The notes under the pieces are model-generated. The model made no database searches. It had not been told where the DNA came from and saw nothing but the letters and a program-made list of their open reading frames with translations. Below are positions 3,971 through 9,840 of a DNA stretch of 9,840 nt, piece by piece (the stretch's first letter is position 1; every line of letters starts with the position of its first letter). Source of the stretch: Dehalococcoidia bacterium (GTDB lineage Bacteria; Chloroflexota; Dehalococcoidia; E44-bin15). The stretch is from contig JAGMCC010000029.1 in assembly GCA_023129355.1 (NCBI GenBank), positions 1 to 9,840 of the forward strand. Direction: 5' to 3'. A program made the translations under genes and the position numbers.

Positions 3971-6900
3971 ATGCATAAAGAACCAAGTTGGCGCGCCAAG
4001 GCAATGTACATAGTCTTTGCCTGCGCGCTTGTATTTGGCTTAGCTGGTGTAGTGGCGATACCCCAGCAGCCGGCGAAGGCAGACGCTACTAACTTCGCCA
4101 TAACTGCTTCGCCGGATAAGGGTGCATCGTCGCTGGATGTCACTTTCAATGCAACTTGGACTGGCGGTGTAGGCGCGTTTAACATTTTGTATGTTTGGGG
4201 TGATGGCACGACAAATGGGTCATATACTGGCGTCTCCTCAGGCGACACGCGGCCGCACACCTATGCAAGCTCCGGCGTATTCAACTGCACGGCGACATTA
4301 ACGGATACCAATGATTCGACCACTGATCAAGCCACAATCGAGATTGGTGTTGATCCCAAGCTGATCCCCTACATCGAGTATCCGGAGCCCGCAGCGCTGA
4401 AGGACGTCAAGGGCACAGTTCAGAAGTTGATCGTGGTGAACATACCCGGCGGTCCCTCGGAGCAGGACATTATAGACGATATCGCAGCCTGTCTCGCTAC
4501 GGGCGGTGATCAGCCTAAGGATCGGGCCCTGTGTAGCGAGGAGGCACTGCATAGCTTCCAGCGGATAGAGGATGAGGTGGTTGAGTGGAATCTCATCCCC
4601 GGCCTGACGGCAGGCGGTGCTGACGCCGATGTATTTGATGGCGGCGGACCTACTTATCCGACCCCCGGTTCAGATCCACAGAACTGGATCGAGATCCACA
4701 AGCACACCGTTGGCGAGGCCATAGTCTGTGTCTGGCTGGATGAGGACCTCCAGGTGAACAGCGATGGGCTTGGTGACGCTAATGACGACAAGGACATTCA
4801 GATCTGCGTTGAGAAGAAGTGGGGCGAGATTCATCACACCCTGCTAGACCTTGATGCCAGCACACCGGCCTGGAACACGGTTACTGAGACCCTGATCTCC
4901 GGTGGAGTGGATGGTGATTGCGATAACCCGGAGCAGGTGGACGCTGGCACCCCGGGAACCCCGCTACAGGAGCAGGTGGCCGACTGGGTGTGGGCCCAGT
5001 TCCTGATGGAAGCCGACCCCGGCACGTTCGTAAGCAGGGCGGCGCACGCGGTGGTCCACTGGTGGCTGATCGAGGATAATGAGTTCAACCAGGCATACCT
5101 ACGCGGTATTATGGCTGACCTTGGCAGCTACGACGACTGTTCCGGCTGCGGCGGCTATGCCGACTGGGTAGCGGAACCGGAGTATCTCATAGACAAGCTG
5201 GCATTCGATAATGTCACCGGTAGTGGTGGCCCGCAGGCTGCCAGTGACACCGAGTGGAAGAACCCCGTGACGGGAGTCGCTGATTTGGCCCCCGGTGTAT
5301 GGGACCCACTCGCTCCTGTACCTACTAATGAGTCGAAGATAACTACCACGACGCAGGATAGCCTCCCCGGGGAGACCAGGGGCTTAGCCCTGGCCTGGCT
5401 GCATAACACCGGTGAGGACAAAGTGATCGTGGTTACCCTGGTGGAGTACCCCGATGAGTACGCCGGTGAGAACACGGTGTGCGTGGAGATCGGCAAGAAG
5501 CACTTCGGTGTGCCGCCACCTCCCGAGATAGTGAAGACGCCTCAGGTGAGGTGGGCCGGCGAGAAGATCGTGCTGGAGCAGGACTGGTCAAACTTCATGC
5601 TTTCTGACACCTGCTACGTAGCGGTCTACCACCACGAGCAGCAGAGCGTCGGCGAGATCTCCCCTGCTGGAGACAACACCTCACACGAAGCCAGCGAAGG
5701 AGACATATGGGTTGAGGTAGGCGGTACTAACGACGATGTCTCCGAGGTTCTGCTGGAAACGGAGGTGCAGGGCGAGGCCGATGTCAACGTGAAGCTGTAC
5801 AAGGCCCTGGACTGCTCTGCAGGGAGTGCTACGCTTTCTGGCCAAGCCGTAGTGAACTACGGCTTCCTGGTCTACTTCCTGGCGTTCGAGGATGTGGTGC
5901 TGGCGGAGGATATAACGCCAGTGTCAGGCCTGAGCGTCGTGAGTCCCTTGGTGGACGTCCCGGTTGCCGTTCAGGTGAGAGGCTGGTTCGTTTCCGCTGA
6001 ACAGCCTGGAACCAACAGGCCTGCGCTTGACGTCGACGGCGATGGCGTCTACGAGGCGCCTGCCGGTCGCTACGTCTTTCCTGACGATTGGTGGGCAATA
6101 GTGGGACACTCCTTCGATGTGTATCCCAACATGGACCTCATGGATAAGGCTCACCACGACACCATCTACTCACTCGATCCGCTTGGTCCGTTTAACACCG
6201 AGGTGAGGACCGCAGACCCGCCAAATGTAGCGGAGTATCCCAGCATCGGTCCGTTTAACACCCTGCAGCGGTGGAGCCTGGACCTGATGTGGATTGCTGA
6301 AGCGGCTACGGTGCCGACCAGCCTCGTAGGTGAGAACTGGCGGAACACGGTGGTACCTGATGGCATAGCCACCTGGTATGACTGCCCCATGCCACAGGCA
6401 CTGGTCAGCTTTGACATCACCGCCTATACGGTGGCTACTCGCAGTATCTCCGGGCTGGGCAAGGGCAACCTTGAGGGCTACGGATATACCGGCACGACCA
6501 AGCTTTACCACTCCCCGTTCTACCAGGTGGAGATCCCCTCCCACACACTTATACCGAGTGTAGACTATGATTGGAAAAGCTGGGACAGCGCCCTGTGGCA
6601 GCCGTACCCTTACTGGACCGACTTGCTCAAGAAGGACATGGCTGATAGCGAGGCTGGGTTCTTAAACACTATACCTGCCAACGTTAACGACCAGGACGTG
6701 GAGGTCTACTGCGACAACCACGGCATTGCTGGCGTGACCGCAGATGCCCTTGGTGAGCCTGGTACGATAACTATCGTGGCTACCGCCCAGTTCCCCGCTG
6801 GCTTGAAGGCGGGCAAGTATGCTCCGCGCAGCTCAGGCGAGATACCTGTCACGTGGGGAGCTATAGAGCTGAACCCGCACTTCGTAGCGGATAAGATCGA

Positions 6901-7447
6901 TGTGGCCGTGGAGGAGGTGGTGACCTTCGATAACCGGACCGCTGGAGGCACGCACCCCTACACCAAGGCGGAGTGGGACTTCGATGCCGATGGACATATC
7001 GACCTAACCATTGTAAACCCCACCAGCGACATGGCTGGGGAAGCCGTGGTTATGGCCGATGTAACCAACGCCTACTCTACTGCGGGAGTCTACACCGTGA
7101 GGCTGTGGATGACCGACAGCACTCCCACCACCCGTTATGAGGAGCGGCCCACATACATCACGGTGGCCGGAGGCGTGGCGTCCCATACCTGGACTTTCAC
7201 CGCCGCGGGCTTCTTCGCCCGACACCTGCCTGATACCTACAGCGGGACGGTAGTGCTGGGCGACCTAGTCCTCGCCGACATTCCGACTGAGGTACAGGGC
7301 GTGTACTATTATGACCCCGCCATTCCCGGCTACACGTTCTGGGTACCTGGTGTAGGAGGCACGCTGACGACTCTAGGTGGTGGTCATACATACGACTACC
7401 AGGTGGCCGTCATTGGCGCCTGCTCGTGGGTAATCCCATTACCATAG
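3971..7447 (+). CDS. Large secreted PKD-domain surface protein
   Basis: A 1158-residue exported protein. A signal peptide covers residues 1 to about 37-39 (hydrophobic core about 12-30, cleavage after AKA or ADA). A PKD domain follows at about 43-127 with the WGDGT motif at W76. A second, at about 955-1055, has WDFDADG beginning at W1002. Residues about 130-950 match no domain I can name; they hold a single EF-hand-like loop DVDGDGVYE (from D687), a CSGC pair (C390, C393) and many scattered cysteines. The end, about 1065-1158, is rich in Gly, Tyr and Trp (VYYYDP, FWVPG, Y..QVAVIGACSW) and resembles the S-layer-type modules of the next gene. There is no terminal membrane helix, so it is either free or held by other surface proteins. 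AAAGGAG lies 7 bp before the ATG. PKD domains commonly mediate surface contacts; the actual ligand is unknown. Confidence 0.88.
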   Translation: MHKEPSWRAKAMYIVFACALVFGLAGVVAIPQQPAKADATNFAITASPDKGASSLDVTFNATWTGGVGAFNILYVWGDGTTNGSYTGVSSGDTRPHTYASSGVFNCTATLTDTNDSTTDQATIEIGVDPKLIPYIEYPEPAALKDVKGTVQKLIVVNIPGGPSEQDIIDDIAACLATGGDQPKDRALCSEEALHSFQRIEDEVVEWNLIPGLTAGGADADVFDGGGPTYPTPGSDPQNWIEIHKHTVGEAIVCVWLDEDLQVNSDGLGDANDDKDIQICVEKKWGEIHHTLLDLDASTPAWNTVTETLISGGVDGDCDNPEQVDAGTPGTPLQEQVADWVWAQFLMEADPGTFVSRAAHAVVHWWLIEDNEFNQAYLRGIMADLGSYDDCSGCGGYADWVAEPEYLIDKLAFDNVTGSGGPQAASDTEWKNPVTGVADLAPGVWDPLAPVPTNESKITTTTQDSLPGETRGLALAWLHNTGEDKVIVVTLVEYPDEYAGENTVCVEIGKKHFGVPPPPEIVKTPQVRWAGEKIVLEQDWSNFMLSDTCYVAVYHHEQQSVGEISPAGDNTSHEASEGDIWVEVGGTNDDVSEVLLETEVQGEADVNVKLYKALDCSAGSATLSGQAVVNYGFLVYFLAFEDVVLAEDITPVSGLSVVSPLVDVPVAVQVRGWFVSAEQPGTNRPALDVDGDGVYEAPAGRYVFPDDWWAIVGHSFDVYPNMDLMDKAHHDTIYSLDPLGPFNTEVRTADPPNVAEYPSIGPFNTLQRWSLDLMWIAEAATVPTSLVGENWRNTVVPDGIATWYDCPMPQALVSFDITAYTVATRSISGLGKGNLEGYGYTGTTKLYHSPFYQVEIPSHTLIPSVDYDWKSWDSALWQPYPYWTDLLKKDMADSEAGFLNTIPANVNDQDVEVYCDNHGIAGVTADALGEPGTITIVATAQFPAGLKAGKYAPRSSGEIPVTWGAIELNPHFVADKIDVAVEEVVTFDNRTAGGTHPYTKAEWDFDADGHIDLTIVNPTSDMAGEAVVMADVTNAYSTAGVYTVRLWMTDSTPTTRYEERPTYITVAGGVASHTWTFTAAGFFARHLPDTYSGTVVLGDLVLADIPTEVQGVYYYDPAIPGYTFWVPGVGGTLTTLGGGHTYDYQVAVIGACSWVIPLP

Positions 7448-7460
7448 AAGCATCCTATCT

Positions 7461-7494
7461 TAGCCCAGGGCTGGGGAAACCCAGCCCTGGGCTA
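7461..7494 (+). promoter_or_regulatory. Perfect 15-bp hairpin with GAAA loop
   Basis: TAGCCCAGGGCTGGG (7461-7475) pairs without mismatch with CCCAGCCCTGGGCTA (7480-7494) across a GAAA tetraloop. No U-run follows on either strand, so it is not a standard terminator. In the gap between two cotranscribed surface-protein genes it probably blocks 3' exonucleases and protects the upstream message, or acts as a processing site. Confidence 0.7.
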
Positions 7495-7532
7495 GAAGAA
7501 GAGAGGTAGAGATTCTAGGAAAGGAGAAAGGT

Positions 7533-8738
7533 ATGAAAAAGATACCCCGGTTCGGGTTGCTGGTGGCCTTGCTTCTGGTAGCCGTTCTAACGGTTGCCGC
7601 GCTCCCGGCAGCGGTGCTAGCCTTAGCAAACCCCATTGCCTGCTACGGCGACGTTACCCTGGATACCGCTGCGGCACCGGTGGGCACCGTAATCAATATC
7701 TACATAGGTACCGATGTCACGGCGACCGCAACCACGACGGTAACCACCGCCGGCCAGTATGGGCCGGTGCAGGTGTGGGAAGACGACAGCAGGCACGGCG
7801 AAGCTTTGAGTTATACCGTAAATGGTTTCGCGGCGACTACTGATCCGGCATCCCCGGTCTTTGGTTGGGCGAATCAGGAGGTTGACCTGACAGCCGTTAG
7901 CGGTCCCCAGCCGCCGCAGGTAACCACCAACGCTGCCACCGGCGAGACCCATAACTCGGCTACCCTGAACGGTAACCTGGATATTGGCGGATATACATCG
8001 GTAAATGTCTATTTTCAATATGGACTTACCGCTGCCTACGGGAGCACCAGCGGAGTAGCAAATGTGGGCGCGAGTGGAGCGTTCAGCCAGTCCATCGGTG
8101 GCTTAACCCCCAGTACTACGTACCACTTCAGGGCTGTGGCTGACACGGTGCTACCTGCCAACAGTGTTAGTGATTTAGGCGGTGATCTGACCTTCACCAC
8201 TTCGTTGGGACCAGATTGGCCGCACGATGTGAGTCTCGGCACTGGCCTGAACATCATATCGACGCCGATATGGCTGGACTCAGCCTCTGATACGGTTTCC
8301 GATATCATCCCCCCAGCAGACTACAACGGGGGGTACCGGTGGACTGGAACCAGTTTTGCCAGTTTATCGACCTCTTATGTGTGGAAGCCGCTGGAGGCAT
8401 TCTATGTCGATGTGGATGCTGGCACAACGGCTACATTTGTCCCAACAACCGACATGAAGGCTCCGAACACCAGGGTGTTGCAAAGCAACAAGTGGTACCT
8501 GATAGGTTCATCGCCACTCGATGGCTTTGGCACCCAGACGATGGACGTAGTCCTCGCCGGTCTGGCTAACAACTGGGTCAATGTGGTTAAACCACCTCTG
8601 AATCAAGCCGGCGGCAGTTGTACCCTTGCTACCGCTAACACGCTGAGTTTGTCTGAATTTGAAGGCGCCTTGGTGTTCGTTGGCGCAGCAACGACAAGGA
8701 CTATAGTTGGCTTCTGCATCACACCGCTTGAGCCATAG
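7533..8738 (+). CDS. Secreted YGDVT/FN3/GxNLIstP surface protein
   Basis: A 401-residue exported protein. The signal peptide is residues 1-32 (KK start, long hydrophobic core, ALA cleavage). Residues 33 to about 120 form a beta-domain with CYGDVTLD, APVGTVI, GQYG and YTVNG, the same domain type as in the 238-residue protein downstream. Residues about 127-224 are FN3-like (VTTNAAT, SATLNG, FQYGLT, LTPSTTYHFRAVA). The remainder (about 229-401) contains two copies of a module starting GLNIISTP (239-246) and WYLIGSSP (321-328), a type frequent in predicted Chloroflexota envelope proteins. No membrane helix is present after the signal. AAAGGAG lies before the ATG, and the gap to the preceding gene is 85 bp, consistent with one operon. 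The likely role is structural or adhesive at the cell envelope; no enzyme motif is seen. Confidence 0.87.
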   Translation: MKKIPRFGLLVALLLVAVLTVAALPAAVLALANPIACYGDVTLDTAAAPVGTVINIYIGTDVTATATTTVTTAGQYGPVQVWEDDSRHGEALSYTVNGFAATTDPASPVFGWANQEVDLTAVSGPQPPQVTTNAATGETHNSATLNGNLDIGGYTSVNVYFQYGLTAAYGSTSGVANVGASGAFSQSIGGLTPSTTYHFRAVADTVLPANSVSDLGGDLTFTTSLGPDWPHDVSLGTGLNIISTPIWLDSASDTVSDIIPPADYNGGYRWTGTSFASLSTSYVWKPLEAFYVDVDAGTTATFVPTTDMKAPNTRVLQSNKWYLIGSSPLDGFGTQTMDVVLAGLANNWVNVVKPPLNQAGGSCTLATANTLSLSEFEGALVFVGAATTRTIVGFCITPLEP

Positions 8739-8760
8739 AAAGATTAGCGGAAAGCCGGAT

Positions 8761-8815
8761 TAAACCGAAATCGAGATCAGGGGGGGCGACTCAAAGCCCC
8801 CCCTCTCTTGGTTTA
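8761..8815 (+). promoter_or_regulatory. Long GC-rich hairpin between surface genes
   Basis: The inner stem GGGGGGGC (8780-8787) pairs with GCCCCCCC (8796-8803) over an 8-nt loop. It is extended by GAGA with TCTC (8773-8776, 8804-8807) and TAAACC with GGTTTA (8761-8766, 8810-8815). The bases after the stem are only weakly T-rich, so termination would be partial at best. It lies just before the ribosome-binding site (GAGGGGG at 8816-8822) of the next gene and may tune the amount of the third protein. Confidence 0.65.
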
Positions 8816-8832
8816 GAGGGGGAATTTAAGCT

Positions 8833-9549
8833 ATGAAGTTTAAGATTGCCACTATCGCGGTATTATTCTGTATCCTGGTTTCAGCGGCTCCGGTTTCTGC
8901 CGATATACCATTGCTTCCCCACGCCTTCTATGGGGATGTGACCATCGGTGGTCAGCCAGCGCCGGTGGACACAGTGGTTTCGACGAAGACCTACTCCTAC
9001 GTCTATGATGAGGAGAAAGAGACATGGGAATGGAAATGGGTGGAAAGCGGTAGCGTCACCACCTGGGAGAAGGGAAGGTATGGCTGGGGCTTGGGTGCCC
9101 CAGAGGAGGGGAAAGATAATTTGCTGGTTCAGGGCGAGCATATCAGCAGTGGTGACGAAATCGAGTTTTACATCAACGGGGTCAAAGCGGACCAGACCTC
9201 TTATTTCCAAAGCGGGGTATGGACCGAGCTGGATTTGACGGTGGCTGCTGCACCCCCGATCACCCCCACGCCATCGCCTACGCCTACTGCTACCCCCACA
9301 GCGACGCCTCCGGTAACACCGACCCCAACGGTGACCCCGACAGCCACGCCGACAGTGACCCCGACAGCCACGCCAACAGCGACGCCAACAGCCACGCCCA
9401 CCCCCACGCCCACACCCACGCCTCCTGTCGATGGTGGTGGGTTAGGACCGGGCGCGATTGCGGGAATAGTGGTAGGGGCGCTCATAGCAGGGGCTTTGAT
9501 AGCGTGGCTGATAATGAGGCGCCGGGGAAAAGCGGAACCGCTTCCCTAG
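8833..9549 (+). CDS. Membrane-anchored YGDVT-domain stalk protein
   Basis: A 238-residue protein. The signal peptide ends at about A23 (PVSA, then DIPLL). A beta-domain at about 28-137 opens with HAFYGDVTIGGQPAPV and contains GRYG, GDEIEFYINGVKA and LDLTV, the same kind as in the preceding gene but with a charged Trp-rich insert (ETWEWKWVE, 63-71) and PVDTVV where the relative has PVGTVI. Residues about 141-198 are an almost pure Pro/Thr/Ala linker of TPTATP units. A glycine-rich turn leads to one membrane helix (about 208-228) ended by RRRGK, giving an extracellular domain on a stalk. The ribosome-binding site GAGGGGG is about 10 bp before the ATG, a little far. As the only clearly anchored product of the three, it may hold the others to the membrane (inference). 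Confidence 0.88.
   Translation: MKFKIATIAVLFCILVSAAPVSADIPLLPHAFYGDVTIGGQPAPVDTVVSTKTYSYVYDEEKETWEWKWVESGSVTTWEKGRYGWGLGAPEEGKDNLLVQGEHISSGDEIEFYINGVKADQTSYFQSGVWTELDLTVAAAPPITPTPSPTPTATPTATPPVTPTPTVTPTATPTVTPTATPTATPTATPTPTPTPTPPVDGGGLGPGAIAGIVVGALIAGALIAWLIMRRRGKAEPLP
9253..9426 (+). repeat. Pro/Thr-linker coding repeats
   Basis: Short in-frame repeats of 6, 12 and 18 bp (units such as CCGACAGCCACG and CCCACGCCC) encode the TPTATP stalk. Low complexity also creates an open frame on the opposite strand reading Val-Gly repeats, which is not a gene. Copy number here may vary between strains or be collapsed in assembly. Confidence 0.8.
9530..9543 (+). other. Hairpin at the stop codon of the stalk gene
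   Basis: AAGCGG-aa-CCGCTT is a perfect 6-bp inverted repeat just before the TAG at 9547, extendable by GGG with CCC across a two-base bulge. No U-tract follows, so the end of transcription of the surface genes is not identified in this window. Confidence 0.4.
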
Positions 9550-9576
9550 CCCTGCCGCCGCTGAAGTAGAGGCCAC

Positions 9577-9616
9577 TATGAGTATATTTGACGTATTGAA
9601 TATTTGCGTATGAGTA
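9577..9616. repeat. Direct repeats after the surface genes
   Basis: TATGAGTA occurs at 9577-9584 and 9609-9616. Between and overlapping them are two near copies of ATATTTG(A)CGTAT. The tract is AT-rich and marks the step from the coding block to the dispersed repeat. I see no gene between 9550 and the window end. Confidence 0.5.
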
Positions 9617-9655
9617 AAATCCTAAATCCGAAATTCGAAATCCTAAACAAATAAT

Positions 9656-9840
9656 AATGACCAAAATCCAAAAGCGGAGTACGGGGTTATGCTGGCTTCG
9701 CCCCAGTCCTAGTCGATGAAATGCTGGGATTGCTTCCCCCGAGGCCGAGGCCGACAGGTCGGCCGACGCTTCGGCCTAAATCGGGGTCGCAATGACAGGG
9801 TAGGCTGGCCGACGTCGGGCGACACAACCATCATTTCGAG
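9656..9840 (+). repeat. Right copy of the mosaic inverted dispersed repeat
   Basis: 9656-9707 is the exact reverse complement of 2115-2166 (52 bp). 9747-9769 and 9807-9840 mirror 2054-2076 and 2029-2062, the last with one mismatch, and the match runs to the window edge so it may continue. Inserted between the blocks is a GATTGC...CCCCGA...TCGGGG.TCGCAATGACAG element (9728-9798), related to 3320-3356, with a GGCCGAC-ag-GTCGGCC palindrome in its middle (9749-9764). Confidence 0.85.

Noticed and set aside
3634..4260. Minus-strand open frame of 208 codons
   Set aside because: It runs across the terminator, promoter P4, the leader hairpins and the signal peptide of the PKD protein, with no ribosome-binding site of its own that I can support.
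5045..5070. HAVVH...E as a zinc-protease site in the PKD protein
   Set aside because: The gluzincin motif HExxH is not present, and HxxxH with a nearby Glu alone is not enough to call an enzyme.
7430..9549. Common C-terminal ending PLP, PLEP and EPLP in the three exported proteins
   Set aside because: Three or four residues are too few, the contexts differ (two beta modules and a basic tail), and no sorting motif with a following membrane helix is seen.

Overview
The window looks like part of an environmental bacterial chromosome, most plausibly a Dehalococcoidia-type Chloroflexota. This is an inference with moderate confidence. It rests on moderately GC-rich coding, exported proteins built from a 'YGDVT...PAPVGT' beta-domain, an FN3-like domain and 'GxNLIstP' modules, a long Pro/Thr linker, and many dispersed intergenic repeats. 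No rRNA, tRNA or taxonomic marker gene is present.

Left third (about 1-3220, minus strand): a small phage-type packaging and holin-like module read right to left. A promoter at 3191-3220 leads into a three-helix membrane protein (3155-2805). Next come a 52-residue membrane-associated peptide (2684-2526), overlapping by 20 bp a basic helical protein that sits where a small terminase subunit would be (2545-2204), an XhlA-like coiled-coil/membrane protein (1890-1651) and a complete-looking large terminase subunit (1554-139). Between the last two lies a 40-bp leader with two tandem 20-bp palindromes, one covering the terminase ribosome-binding site. Portal, protease and capsid genes are not in view; they may lie left of position 1 or be missing.

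Centre (about 3220-3970, non-coding): a compound structured repeat is followed by a dense control region. It holds a promoter, then a 50-bp direct duplication carrying two near-identical promoters, a perfect 16-bp palindrome at the expected start site of the last one, and an intrinsic terminator about 100 nt downstream. Beyond that, a separate promoter (3765-3793) and a hairpin-rich leader precede the first surface-protein gene. The part between the duplicated promoter and the terminator is either an attenuated leader or a stand-alone small RNA of about 100 nt.

Right two thirds (3971-9549, plus strand): three consecutive genes for exported proteins. They encode a 1158-residue protein with two PKD domains and an S-layer-like C-terminal module, a 401-residue protein (YGDVT domain, FN3-like domain, two GxNLIstP modules), and a 238-residue protein with the YGDVT domain on a Pro/Thr stalk and a C-terminal membrane anchor. 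Both gaps between these genes hold strong hairpins without a usable U-tract, suggesting control of mRNA stability rather than termination. The likely picture is a cell-envelope complex in which the third protein is the membrane-anchored member and shares a domain with the second.

The stretch from about 2029 to the right end is bracketed by two copies of a mosaic dispersed repeat in opposite orientation, with a 52-bp perfect match. Such a pair could support inversion, or mark the surface-protein genes as an exchangeable island.
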